From Paraspadella gotoi (Eukaryota; Chaetognatha), in assembly GCA_051294375.1 (NCBI GenBank), contig CM119264.1, positions 1,703,662 to 1,767,661 on the forward strand: a stretch of DNA of 64,000 nucleotides, written 5' to 3'. Positions 40,743-53,185 of the stretch are shown here, piece by piece (position 1 is the stretch's first letter; each line of letters begins with the position of its first letter). The notes under the pieces were generated by a model. The model did no database searches. It was not told the origin of the DNA and saw only the letters and a program-made list of their open reading frames with translations. The translations under genes were made by a program, and so were the position numbers.

Positions 40743-42479
40743 ATGAACCGATTCTCGTTTTTGTGTATTAAATTTTGCTGGAACGGGACCAGAATAAGTT
40801 GTGGTGATCAATAGGGGTTAAAGAGGAAGAGGAAAGAGGAGGAGAAGGAGGAAGAGTGAAGAGGGAAGTGTTGAAGAAGAAGACAGCAAAATGAGAATCG
40901 AATCCCATGGTATTGAGATTGTTGGCTTTGTGGGTAGAAACCCGTCGGCCTGAGATGCGGCTTATTTTTAAGTAGGACAGAATCGGTTCATTGCAGGCGA
41001 TGGGAGTGTTAGCCCCTGGCCGAGCTGAAAACGGAGGCTATCCGGCCTGGCTAAAGGCCCTTGGGAGTTCGGCTAGTGCGCGTTGAAGCCGGGCGACGAG
41101 GCCCCGCATAACATTATCCCGGTGGTCTTTAGACTCCCAGGTGCAAAAGTGTCCAGGGTGTAGTTCCAATATGGTAAGGTCACTCGTTATCAGAATGCAT
41201 AAGTGTTTTATTCGAATTCCAGTCAGTGTTTACGAACATATCAGCCAGTACTTTTTCTTCACTTTAATTTTCGACAGAAACGAATTTAAGTGAAAAAAGA
41301 AATATAAAAGAGGATATTTTTTGTCTTTTCTCAATTAATCATCACAGATGAATGAACCCGGGAATACACGAGCGAGAAGGGATTAAGGATAGAGGATTGC
41401 GGTAAGAGGAAGTAAGATTTCTGTGAATGGGTTTCGAACCACGAGGATTTTGGAAGCCAAATCACGAGAAAGGAACAATAGTTTTCCGGAAGAGGTAAAG
41501 AGAAGGTTCCAGAAGCAGCGGAAGAGGAGGATTCCGGTTATAGATGAATCTGGCTCGTGCGTCACTTGCCATTGATAAAATCAGTCTGCTTTCTGCTTTG
41601 ATTCATTCTGTCCAAATATTTGACACCGTCTTCTATCTTTACTTTCTGTTAATAGAATTTCCACTTTTGGTTTCATGCTGAAATCCCTGATTTCTTACTA
41701 TCAAATGTCTCAGTGTGGCAGTTCGTTGCCGTATTCGAACACGTCCTCCGACTAATTTGAAAAAAGGGCGCGAATGGGATATTCTAACCTAAAAAGATAT
41801 GAACCAAAATGATTTAAATAATCGTGATGAAACGGTTCCACTTTTCAGGATTTCCTGTTGAACAATTGCTGATATAATATAATGAAGTACCGTTAATGCA
41901 ATTTTGCCTCAAACAAAATTGTTTTGATCTCGAAGGCTGTTCGGTTGGCTCGGCCAAGCTCAAGACCCAAGCCCTAAACGCCTCAAGCCCAATTGCCTCC
42001 AAGCCAAACCCAGCCAAACCCAAAGCCAAGCCCACAACCCAAGCCCTAAGCCCTCCAAAACATAACTTAGCCAAGCCAAGCCAAGCTCAATATTCCAAGC
42101 CCAAGCATAGCCCTAATATCAATCTATCCTTCTAATCTAATCATATTAAATAAATATTCCTATTTACCAAGCTATTTCTAAATTCATTTCCCAACTTGAT
42201 GAAATCCTTTATCAAGCTCCAGTTAAAAGATCTTCAGCCGTTACCGGCAGAATCGGACTCCAAGACGCGTGCCTTCACGAATTTGAGAGATTGAAAGTGT
42301 GATTTGGGTGGGGAAATCTTCCTGGTAATGCTGCGAGGGATCTTTAATGAGAATATGCTTAAGCTATAACTTAAGTGGCGAATTGCGTCATGCACCATCC
42401 ATAGATTTGGAATTCCCCACGAAATCGCTATTGTTGAAAATTGTATAGATTGTGTATAAATAAAAATGACTAAAACTAA

Positions 42480-42718
42480 CCTCATTTCTCTCTCTCTCCT
42501 CTCTTCTACTCTCTCTCTCCTCTCTCTCTCTCTCCCTTTCCCCCGGCTCTTGACAACTCGATTACTCTTTCAGTTTGAAGCAGACAAAAAAAATCCAATC
42601 ATCTCTGGATGCTTTTCGGTTTTCTGTACATGAGGACCTGACTTCGCAAGTCAATAATGCTAGGAAACTTTTGTTATAAATACATAGTTTATCCGTTTTC
42701 TAAATATGTTTCTTCTCG

Positions 42719-42755
<37 letters not shown>

Positions 42756-42780
42756 CTTCTCTCTCTCTCTTGCTCTCATG
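42480..42780 (+). repeat. CT microsatellites, copy B
   Basis: Counterpart of 31921-32212 in copy A, shorter and interrupted. Confidence 0.85.
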
Positions 42781-44484
42781 GGCTAGCTTGGGCCTTTGGT
42801 GTCCTTCTCGGGTATTCCCCCCGGCTCTTTCGTTTTCCTGCCTCTCTCTCCTCTCCTATCATAACCCCTTCCTCCTGTCTCTTTTGCGCAGACCAACGCC
42901 GTTCTCCCTTCCTGCTCTCGCCTTCCTTCTCCGTCTCTTAGCCTCCCTCTGCCTTTACCTCCACTGACCTCCATTCCTCCCTTCCCTTATGTCGTGTCCT
43001 TCCCTCTCTCTCGCTTGCGTGCCCCATCCTGTATCTACACTCCCTCTTCGCTCAACCAATTTAACCGATCCCTTCTAGCGTATCATGCCCGAAATTCCTT
43101 CCTTCCTTGCGCTACTCCCTCTACGCCTTTGCTTCCGTTTCTCCTCATTCTTCCCTTCCTCTCCCTCTCCCTTTCTTCCCTCTCCTCCCTCTTTCCCTCT
43201 CCCACCTCCCCCTCACCGATTTGCCCACTTTATGATTATAAATTTAATCTCATTCAAATTTTTCATTTAGACAATCGTGACGTACCTTTCAACAGCGCGG
43301 ACTAGTTTTCCATTTGAAAAATGGAATCAAAAAATCGATGCTCTTTTTTTTTGCAAATTAAATTAAAAAAAAATTCGTTGGTTAACTTTAAATGAGAGTT
43401 TATGGCGCAAAGATGCATTAGTACGCTATTTGGAGGTTACCGCTCGAGATTACGTGAAACGAGTCTGTCCACATTTCAGTAACAGGCGCAGATTTATACC
43501 TTTTCTGAAATATTTTTTGATTAGTGATGAGAGCTATCATTTTTCAAGATGCCTTGAATATAGGAGATACTTTATTAAATCATTACGAATGGCGAGATGT
43601 CAAAATAGTGAAAAAAAGGTATAGCCGTAACATAAATCTTGCGTTGAAAAATAGTATATAATAAAATAAACGGTTTATAATAATTTTAATAATTTTATGA
43701 AAAACATTATAACAAAATAAGATGGGGAGTTTTTAAAACAGAAATAATAAAAACAATTGGATATGCATCTGCGCAAATGGTAATTCTGTTTTTTTAGAGC
43801 TAAGTTTATTAACATTACACACGTTTCAATAAATATTTACTTCAATTTCCTCAATGGACTGAATATCTGTACTTATAGTAGAAACACGCCAATCTTATCA
43901 GCCAACTTACTACAATAAAAACGGCATTTCACATTTAACTTTATTCATTTACGTGAGAGTCTATCTAATATTCCATATTTTTCCTACATTAATACTTCGA
44001 TTCAGTTAACAACTCCATCGTCAAAAATGTTTAATACGCGTGCATGAACACTCTGACGAAGGTAAATTTTTTTCAACTTTCATGCTATCTGAAATACGAA
44101 TGTTGTCGTATGCGATGCAAGAGTCAAGAGGAATAAACGAGTGCTGACAGCGACTACTTAAGGTCGTCAAGGATATGAGGTGGACTACTGGGTCTCATTC
44201 CCTTCTTAATAGGAAAACCGGAGTAATATCATTTGTAATAATATATAAATAGCAGTATAAAAAATCAATAATCAGATAATATAAACTAATGTCTTGACTT
44301 ATTTATTATTTTTTTCATGAGTTTTGATACTATTATTTAGAGACCTGAAATACTATAAATAGAATGGATTAATATATTATATTCCTAAGTCATGTAGAGA
44401 ATGAAAAACGAAAAAAAGATCCTCACCCTGTAAGAGATAGATGTAGATGAGTCATTGACAGATATAGCATGCTGAGAAGGAATA

Positions 44485-44512
44485 GAGAGGAGAGAGAGAA
44501 GAGAGAGAGAGA

Positions 44513-44567
<55 letters not shown>

Positions 44568-44580
44568 GAGAGAGAGCATG
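44485..44580 (+). repeat. (GA)n microsatellite, copy B only
   Basis: In copy A the same place (33650-33720) holds GAGACGGAGACCGGCGGGCGG rather than GA repeat. This is one of the few substantive differences between the copies. Confidence 0.8.
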
Positions 44581-44954
44581 ATTTAGCTGTTTCTCGAATT
44601 GTACTCTTTTTTATTGATGTAGGACAGCGGAAGATCGAAAAGAGCTTAAAACCAATTAAAGGACAAAATCTTCTTTCGGTTTTTAAATCTCAAACTTTGA
44701 GAAAATGAAGGACGGAGTTGGATCTGTTGACCGATGGATTGTCTGCCCGTTGTCAAATGCTGTCTTCCTCTTGCATGGCGCAAGTATGCAACGAGTATAG
44801 TTGTTTGGGGCAGGAGAGAGATTGTACTTTAATTCCGATTAGTTCTACTATTTAACCTCAATTAATTATAAATTTTAGACTTAAACTTTCTGTATTTTAA
44901 ACTCTTATTACCGAGTCTTTTAAATCAAACTCGTATTTCTCACATTTCAACGCC

Positions 44955-45285
44955 TTAACTTTTTACCTCTCAACTCTTCACTCTTTACTCTCAACTCTTC
45001 ACTCTTTACTCTCAACTCTTCGCTCTTTACTTTCTCAACTCTTTATTTCAACTTCTTCACTCTCACCTCTTCACTCTTTACTCTCAACGTGCTATGCCTC
45101 TTTACTCCACCTCTTCGACTCGTCAACTCTTTCACTCTTTACTCTCACTCTTCACTCTCAACTCTTCACTCTCAACTGCTTCACTCTCAACTCATGTCAT
45201 CTCTTTACTCTCAAACTCTTCACTCTTCACTTCTCAACTCTTCACTCTCAATCTCAACTCTCCAACTCTATGATCTTCCTCAAAC
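44955..45285 (+). repeat. (ACTCTTCACTCTCA)n minisatellite, copy B
   Basis: About 330 bp against 135 bp in copy A, a length polymorphism between the copies. Confidence 0.85.
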
Positions 45286-46599
45286 ATGCGCCACAGCCTC
45301 GGTCGGCAGTGTTCCCGTGTCTCATGCAGAAGGCATCGAATAGGCTCGAATCATCTGAAAGGATGTAATCTCTTTCAAAACAAGGAGACTTCAGATGGAA
45401 CTATTGACATTCAACTTCACGCTTCTCACTGTGAACGACTCACGAGGACGGGGTGAGATTTTTTTCAGTTCCACGACAGCGTCAATCGCTGACGTTTCAT
45501 CTTCTATATCAACGACGATTTTCGCTTGACCGTGACGGAGGGGCGTGGGCGGCATGATTCTCACTTTTCGAGATTAAACTGACTGAATTTAATGAAGACG
45601 GAAATAAAATAACTTCATCTATATAATGTCAAAACCAAACGAGAGTCTTTATTAAGAGTTACACTATTCATCATCCTGAGAGCCGAATGCGGAGATCTGA
45701 ACCCTAAAAACGTACTAACGCTTATCTAAGTATTAATATTACTAGTATTTTATTTTACTAGATAATACTAATATTATTTCCGGATGCATTATGAATTGGT
45801 TATTTTTTATTAACCAGTTTATTATAAAAAGAAACAAATTGTTATCATGATCTCCCGATTATCATATAACTTACTGCTTTCCTTCTCAGACTTATGTCCG
45901 CTCTGAATCCGCCATCGTCGACTCGGTGGCAACGATCCAATTCTGCTAAAAGGAAACTGCAGATAATATTCTGGCATGGACCACAATTTCTGAGTGCCAT
46001 CAAGCTAGGCAAGAGTTGGAGAACTTGAGATTATGGATGACATGGACAATTGGCACACTAGGACACTAGGTACATAGTCAATATTATAATTGGGGAAATA
46101 CGTTCTGATGCTGATGAGACGATTGCAAAGTGAGGAGATTGCGAATCGTTAATAATTGAGCCAATGCTAATATTAATTAAAATAAAGCTATTTATTGGCT
46201 ATTGATGATAATAAAAACAAATTTAAAGAGGTTAAATAATACATTGCGAATATTAAAAAATGAAAAAAAAAGACCAAAAAAATATTAATTAATAATAATA
46301 TAATAATGTAATTGACAGAGATGAAAAAAAGCAAACTACCTCAACCTTCTTCCTCCTTTCCTTACCCTCTTTCTGACCCATTTCTTTCTCCCCTTCAACA
46401 CCCCCCTCTTTTCAGATGCCCAACTTCGTTCTCCTCGAAGACCAAGAATTCAACAAACACACGCTTCATCGACAAAGATGCAAGTCAATTCCCTTGAATG
46501 CCTGTCATGTTGAACTTCACTAACGGGCGACAGTTCCTATGCTGACGAAGTCGGCACCAAAACGTCTTTGGCAGGGGATGTAAATGGAATCGTCTTCTC

Positions 46600-46601
46600 T
46601 C

Positions 46602-46690
<89 letters not shown>
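46600..46690 (+). repeat. (CT)n microsatellite before second-Cys exon, copy B
   Basis: This run is intact here, followed by a CCATTTTCAG acceptor. In copy A the run is shorter and continues directly into the exon interior. Confidence 0.9.
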
Positions 46691-46691
<1 letters not shown>

Positions 46692-46720
46692 CTACTCATT
46701 GCATTTATCTCCATTTTCAG

Positions 46721-46797
46721 CATGGACCGGACTCACTTCCCGCTCGTCTCAAACCTGGCAGAATTCAAAGATTGCGTTTGCTTCCTCTGCAAATCAG
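46721..46797 (+). CDS. Cys-loop receptor 1, second-Cys exon (copy B, near complete)
   Basis: After the ATTTTCAG acceptor it encodes (S)MDRTHFPLV and, after a small indel, QTCRI. Joined to the previous exon (KTSC) this gives C-x-M-D-x-x-x-F-P and a second Cys, the Cys-loop signature. The spacing is a residue or so off the canonical 13 because of the indel in this copy. Receptor 2 shows the canonical spacing. Confidence 0.6.
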
Positions 46798-49369
46798 CGT
46801 CAGTTCATTCTTGCAAAAATAAGTTCATTATACTTTTTTTTTATTATTTTATTTTTCTCTATCATTCCCCTTTCCTCCCTTTCCCTCCCTTTATCCCTTC
46901 TAACTCTCTTCTATCTTGCTTGTTTTTCGATTATTTCCTTTCTCTTTCCTCTTTTTATCTTTCCTAATTCCTCCCTCCTTCCTTTTCATTTCCTTTCCTT
47001 TCCTTCCTCTCCTCCTTTCTTTCTCCTTTCCTTTCCTCTTCCTCCATTTTCTTTCTTTTCTTCCTTTTTCTTTTCTTTCCTCCCTTTATTTCCTTTTCGT
47101 CCCTTTTCTTTCTCCTTTCCTCTTTTTCTTTCGTACTTCCTCCCTTTTTCTTTCTTTCCTCTTTTTACTTTTCCTCTTTTCTCCTTTTCTTCCTCTTTCC
47201 TCCTTAATCCTTCTTTACCCTTCCCTCTTTTCCTCCCTTCTCCTCTTCAAGACAGTGTCGCATAGCCGAACTAGACAGTGGGCTACACTCACGACGAGAC
47301 TCTTTTCTCCGACTCCACCGATTGGCCTCTTCTTTCCGGTTCTTTACGTGGAGGATTCCAGACTTCGGCCAGTGTCGACGGAATCGCTTACGACGAGGAT
47401 TTTGAGAAACAGGTTTGGTTGTTGTTTTTGTCGTTGTTGTTGTCGTTGTTGTGATTTGTTGTTGTTTTTGTTATTGTTGTTGTTATTGCTGTTGTTTTTG
47501 TTTCTGTTTGTTGTGTTTATTGTGTTTTGTTGGTTTGGCGCGAACGCCAATGTCGTCGTCAAACTAATTTAGGGGCCTTATTTCCCAGAACGCCCCATTT
47601 TATCTTACATTCAAAATTAGATTTTTAGGATTAAAATTAAGGATATAGGCTTAGGATATGATTAAGCGGTTAGGATTAGGTTACAAAATTTAAAAAAGCT
47701 TAGGTAAATATTGAGGACTAGATTAAAATTCCGGGATAAATTAAGATCGCTTCACATCGTCGACTTTGGTCACAGTTTGGTGAATTTTGTTGGATTATGT
47801 GGACAAATTAAGTTTCCTTCAATGCTTGAATGTGTGATAAGAATAAATGATTGGTAGTATTTGATCAATGAAGTTGTTCATTTCAGCATTTAACTGGGCG
47901 ACGACTGTTATTCTGTAGTCATATTCCTCAACCCCAGGACTATTTCAAAAACTCAACCTTTAAATCTTGTCTATCTTCTGATCCATCCACCAGTTCCATA
48001 ATTCCCACCCTAAATCCATTCATCCTATTTCTTCTCCCTTCCACCAAAGAGAAGTTACGCCTTTCCTGGAGATCCGAGTTGAGACGAACGGGTCTCACTC
48101 CGGTCGATGTCGCTTTGGTTGATCCAATGTGCTCCTTCCTTTTCGGGATTCACTCACTTCCTTATTTTCCCTTCTTCCTCCTAGATGTGGTAGTACTTGT
48201 GAAAACAATTAGAATTTAGTAATTACATATTTAAAAACTATATTGTACCTTTATTATGTTATTGGAATTTATATTTGAAATGATATATTTGTTCTTCACT
48301 ACTTCCCTGCAGTATTCTTTCCTTTGGTTTTACTGTAAGATTTTCGTTTCCTTTCCCATTTTTCTCCACATTTTTTTAACCAATTTTTTAGAGTAATTTT
48401 TTTTTCTTTGTCTTATTTTTTCTCTATTTAACATAATTTTTTTATTTCAAACTCTTTCTGAGCCTCTTGCGTCATTTTTCTTCAATTTCACTAATGTGCC
48501 ACTTTAATTTCCTTTCTCTTCTTTGTTTGTTTCCTCTTTTTCTTTCTTTCATCTTTTTTTTTTTATTCCCCCACCATACGTTTCCATCTTCATCATCACT
48601 AAAAGTCCAACTTATTCACAACGAGACGTGTGTAGAAACGACATTGGTGACCGCCAATCACGATGCTGCTCACCATCGGCAGTCGACGCGTCATTTTGCG
48701 GTCAAGGACTGCGGTAGCAAAGAAATCTTTGTACTGAGACGCAATTCGGACCTTCTTAAAAAGTAATAAAGGGTGATTCCTCAGTACTGAGGAATAGAGC
48801 TAAAACTAAATAGTTTATGTTAAATTCACCAATGATCTCTACCCCACTTTCTCACTTCCTCTCTTTTCTCTACTCCCTTCTCACCCCTCCCCTCTTCACT
48901 CTCCTCCCCTTTTCCTCCCTCCCCTCTCCTTCCAACCCCCTTACCTCGCCTCCCACTCCTCTCTCTCTCCCCTCCTCCTCTCTCTTTCCCCTCCCCTCTC
49001 CTTCCCGCCCTCCTAACCCCCTTCCTCCCTCCTCTCTCTCTCCCCCTCTCCCGTCTCCTCCCTCCCTCCAACCCCCTACCTCCCTCCCACTCCTTCTCCC
49101 CCCCTCCTTCCTCACAGGCATCTCCTCCCCAACTCCTCCTCCTCCTCCTTCTTTTTCCCGATTCTGGAAAATTTGTGGTCGCGTCAAACGATCGTCGTTT
49201 TCTTGAGACGATCGTTTGTTCTTCTCGATGTGGAGTCTGGTCAGAGTACCGCGATCCCGGCGGTGCTTAGGTAAGGCATTACAAGTATTGTGAGTAAGTT
49301 TTCTGGCGAACTCGTGACCCAATTATTAACTCTGCGAGAAAGTCTTGATTTAAAATCTTGCAAAATCTT

Positions 49370-49870
49370 TCTTGCAAATTGGTATAACCAAAAAAATCAA
49401 TGTCATTTTATTTAATAAATCTGGGCCCCTGACTTTTGGACAGGCTTGGTGGTTTAAGGCCTCCATCACGCTTACAAGATAATGACATAGCAGGTCCCTG
49501 AAAGCTTTCAATCATGTTACAGTCTTCGTAAAAGGGATGTAGTCCTTAACAAACTATAAACTTTCCGAATCGGAAGAGTCTTGGTTATTGAATGAATGTA
49601 TAATTCTTTTATTTGGTTGTATCTAATTCCAACTGGGTAATCAGATATTTAACTGTCTAAGATGTCCGTTATGCATCTTTGATAAAGATGGATAACCAAA
49701 ATACAATCTGTGAGTGTGAGAGTCGAAAGCTTGCAGAAACTCTATTTTCAACTGTAGGGAGTGAATGGAGGCCTTAAACCACCAATGCCCATATCCTTCA
49801 AGTCTAGGGGCAAATGATAATAGTATTAAATAACATGGATATTTGTAGTCGGTCAAACAATTAATACATA
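49370..49870. repeat. R2 fold-back repeat at end of copy B
   Basis: The left arm at 49395-49530 (TTATTTAATAAATCTGGGCC, GGTGGTTTAAGGCCTCCAT, CTGAAAGCTTTC) is repeated inverted at about 49720-49850 (CGAAAGCTTGCAG, ATGGAGGCCTTAAACCACC, TAGTATTAAATAA). The arms are about 130 bp with a loop of 190 bp. The core TTTAAGGCCTCCAT is exact. Confidence 0.65.
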
Positions 49871-49916
49871 TAGACAAGATCGAAAAAAACAACTTTTAAC
49901 TTAAATTTTCCTTCAG

Positions 49917-49995
49917 GAGTTCCAAGGCCGCGCGCCAACGAAATTTTAAAATTACATCGAAGAGGAGAAAAAAGATGATAATGAATTTTTGGCAG
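49917..49995 (+). CDS. Cys-loop receptor 1, M3-M4 loop exon
   Basis: TTTCCTTCAG acceptor and GTAAGC donor flank 26 codons in an open frame, rich in Lys and Arg (RQRNFKITSKRRKKMIMNFWQ). It has the make-up of the basic end of the cytoplasmic loop leading to M4. The phase matches the next exon exactly. It lies just past copy B and has no counterpart after copy A. Confidence 0.6.
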
Positions 49996-50077
49996 GTAAG
50001 CAAGGACGATCGATTTAAAAAATTTGTATTGAAGTATGCCGCGTCACACTGCCTCCACTTCATTTCCCATTATCTAG

Positions 50078-50248
50078 AATGTACCCGCTATGGATGGCGT
50101 CTGCTTTGTCATCAACCTCATCGTCAGGCATCGTCGCTGTTCCATGGACTTATTTCAAAATCGCCAACGTTCCTCAAGAATTCGCTTAAGGGGACCCAGT
50201 GATAAAAATATATATAAGCTTAAGGCGTCTATCATCAAAGGAATTTGA
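50078..50248 (+). CDS. Cys-loop receptor 1, terminal M4 exon with stop
   Basis: CCCATTATCTAG acceptor, then 56 codons and TGA at 50246-50248. The junction with the previous exon reads NFWQNVPAMDGVCFVINLIV. This matches the family M4 entry (W-x-x-V-A-x-x-x-D-R-x-C-F-x-x-F-x-x-V) in order and spacing. A basic tail follows (RHRRC...). A conserved M4 is the main evidence that a full receptor gene reads through copy B. Summed exon length is about 1.28 kb, or 425 residues, usual for the family. Confidence 0.6.
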   Translation, partial: NVPAMDGVCFVINLIVRHRRCSMDLFQNRQRSSRIRLRGPSDKNIYKLKASIIKGI

Positions 50249-50249
50249 A

Positions 50250-52290
50250 TGCGTGATAGTCATTACAGTTTTCTTTGCACGGGAACATTGGCAAAAAAAT
50301 TCCTATCTCTTATTGTAGCGGAAACAAAATTAATAATTAAGAAAAAAATTTAGTTGGACCTAACTTATAATATTTATATAATCCATTATTTTATTTTTGC
50401 TTAGGAAAGTATTTTTTTTACTAAAATTCCAAGTTTTTTATTATTAATTTACTGGTTTACAAAGCTTACAATAGTGAACCGCGAGTGAACAAAGGCTTTA
50501 CAAGACTTAAATATTTTTTTTTAAAGTTACTTTACAAATAGCAGAACAAATCAAACACTAAATTAATATGTCTGAGCACGAAACAGAAACTGAATAATTA
50601 TTAATTAATATTCAGTTATTCATCTCCTTAAATTTATATGTATACTATATTGATTCTTAATTATAACATTAAAATTAGCAAAAAGCTACAGAATCTTTTC
50701 TCTTCTTATTTTATATTTATATTTACTTCAAAGAGCTTTTATTTTCATGCAATTTAACAGAACTTTTTGAAAAGAAAGTTTAAATTAAAATCAAGGTCGA
50801 TGACCTAAATTTTGATTCAAATTCCTATTATTGTTTTTTTTTTTCATAATTTTGTGATAAAAGCTAAAAATCTTTTAAAATAGACATGACCCTTTTTTGG
50901 CAAAAAAAAAATTTTAACTTGAAAAAGATTTTCGTCTTACCGATTTTTAAGAAAATTAGCTCGCTGGATTTTATCGAATTTTTAACTACTTCCAAATGAT
51001 TATAGAAGAAAAAATTATTATGGTCAAATACCCGCTAAGTTAAGGGTCAAACGTTATGTTTTCAGCTGTACCCCCCCCTGTTTCACTTGGTCCCGACTTA
51101 ACGAAAACGAGAGTAAAAGAACATATATTACAAAAGTAAAAAAAATAAAAAAATTTTAATGAAATTAATTTATAATTCGCGTAATTTCAACTTCTAATTT
51201 TTGCAGCTTTTTCCAGAAAGCATCCATTTCTGTTTAGAATCATGAAACTTTTCTTTCACTCTCATACCAAAAATCACTGCTAAGNNNNNNNNNNNNNNNN
51301 NNNNNNNNNCTGAACTAACCATATTCCTAATCTTTAACTTAACCTCTAATCATAATATTTGAACTTAAAAACCTAATTAATTCTGAATATAAGTTGAAAT
51401 AGGACACGAATCTTTATACAAGATTTATACAGAAAAAAAACTGCTACTTTATCAAGAGTTAAATTTAATTAAATGGACGGCGGCCTTGAAACAATAAAAT
51501 TATTATCAATTTTAAACTCTCTCTCTCTCTTTCTCTCTCTCTCTTTCTCTCATCAATTATAAACACAAACAAGCTCGCGACGCGCATTGTCTGTAGATTG
51601 TGAATTAAAAAGATCCAGAGAAGAAAAAGTAAAACAGTGGAACAAATTTAGTCAATTTTTTTTTATGAAAATTAAAAAAATACTTGTTTCACTATCTTTA
51701 TTTTTTTAGATTTAAAAATAACTATTATTTATGATTTTATTTATTTGTTAAAATATTTTTTGTTAAATATTTAAATATAATTGAGAAAAAGGTTGTCGAG
51801 TTTCGAGTCTGTAAGTAACTAAGTATCTGGGTTGATAATATCTTTATGGTCAATATTTTTACCTTCGCTGATTAGTCCCGTTTCAGGATAAGACTACGTT
51901 GTAAAATCGTATGTTCTGATAGGGATACATACTGACGAAAGTTTTATGGGGGCATCTTTATATTTCGAATATAATTTTAAAGTCTCTTATTTAGTAATCA
52001 AACTTTTGACAAGCAGCTTAAAAAATTAATTAACTTCTCAACATCAGCGGAAGCAATAGATTTGAGACGAACAAAGGGAACAGGTCCATCTCACAGATAA
52101 CAGGTCCATCTCTGGATCATTTTTTAATTGGTTGTACCAATTTCATTTAAAAAACCCGGTTATACTTAGTAATATTTTTATGTGGTAAATTTCACCGAGT
52201 TAATTTTCGCTCTTGATTCGAGCGAGTGGCGACTGAAAAAAAAACAAAGCGATTTATTCATTCAAAAATTAAAACTGCTTAATTAATATG
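50250..52290. other. AT-rich intergenic region between receptor genes
   Basis: No convincing exon. It contains a 25-N gap (51285-51309), a short CCTAA-like patch (51310-51375) and an interrupted CT run (51520-51553). Confidence 0.5.
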
Positions 52291-52417
52291 GGATCGTCGT
52301 AATTGTTTTCCGTCGTCATGGAAACCAAACGCCATCTCGTGTCGAGGTTTAGAATCACTTTTTTTTTGTTCGTAAATTATCGAGTCATGCGAGGTGACGT
52401 TCGCTCTCAGCAGGTTG

Positions 52418-52451
<34 letters not shown>
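52418..52451 (+). repeat. (GA)n microsatellite
   Basis: Short GA run at the end of a non-repetitive stretch (52300-52417) with a plus-strand open frame. No splice or homology support was found for that frame. Confidence 0.85.
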
Positions 52452-52453
<2 letters not shown>

Positions 52454-52639
52454 CCAGCGTACAACCGGTTTTACTTTCAGTTCGGTTACAGTTCATTTGG
52501 ATTATACGTTTTTTATTGAATTTCGTGGCAATAAAAAGATTCACTCTTGAAAACGATTCAGAAAAAAAATAACAAACTTTTGTCTCGTGAGATCAGAAAG
52601 TTAAAGATTTGTGAATTTTTCTGTCACAGATTTTTAATC

Positions 52640-53065
52640 GTCCGTCACTGGGCTATCACAGCCACCAACGACATCTCACATCTTTAACCTTTAACCTCGA
52701 CTTTCAACAACTTATCACCCCGTCCATCACTTGTCACAACTATCATAATTGCCATCACCTATCACAACTATCATCATTAAAATTTCCTGTTACAAATATC
52801 GCCATTTCCATCAACTGTCACATTTAAACCGCTGGCATAACCTGTCACAACTATCATCGCTGCCATCACCTGTCAAAACTATCATCGCTGCGATCACCTG
52901 TCACAACTATCATCGCTGTCATCACCTGTCACAACTTTCGTCGCCTGTCACGTCTTTCCCTAAACGTCTCAGCCGTTTCCTCTCACGGTCCATCGCTCTC
53001 TCTCTCTCTCTCTCTCTCAACCTGTCACAACTATCATCGGCTGTCATTCACTAGTCAACTTTCGT
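52640..53065 (+). repeat. About 30 bp minisatellite (ATCACCTGTCACAACTATC)
   Basis: Units CATCACCTGTCACAACTATCATCGCTGC are clear from 52750 to 52945. A larger duplicated piece (GTCTTTCCCTAAACGTCTCA, GCCGTTTCCTCTCACGGTCC) occurs at 52960-52996 and again at 53080-53122, each time just before a CT run. Confidence 0.85.
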
Positions 53066-53119
53066 CGCCTTCACAGTCTTTCCCTAAACCGCTCAGCCGT
53101 TTCCTCTCACGGTCCATCG

Positions 53120-53135
53120 CTGCTCTCTCTCTCTA

Positions 53136-53185
<50 letters not shown>

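Larger units (their letters stand above)
44732..49265 (+). pseudogene. Cys-loop receptor 1, copy B (frame-broken exons)
   Basis: Exon equivalents lie at about 44732-44800 (signal peptide), 45300-45452, 45890-46013 (loop D), 46416-46574 (loop A to first Cys), 46721-46797 (second Cys), 47256-47412, 48050-48183 (M1), 48625-48715 (M2) and 49125-49265 (M3). Almost every exon has frame-shifting indels and several donors are altered (GTGGAG to GGGATG, GTGAGA to AGTTGG). It may be a true pseudogene. It may equally be a badly polished copy of the functional locus, because the only matching terminal exons lie directly after it. Confidence 0.6.
39540..49700 (+). repeat. 10 kb tandem segmental duplication, copy B (indel-rich)
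   Basis: Colinear with 29262-39360. Differences are dominated by scattered one- to few-base insertions and some deletions spread evenly over coding and non-coding parts. That is the pattern of unpolished long-read sequence rather than of evolutionary divergence. It spans without N where copy A has a 548-N gap. Confidence 0.9.
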
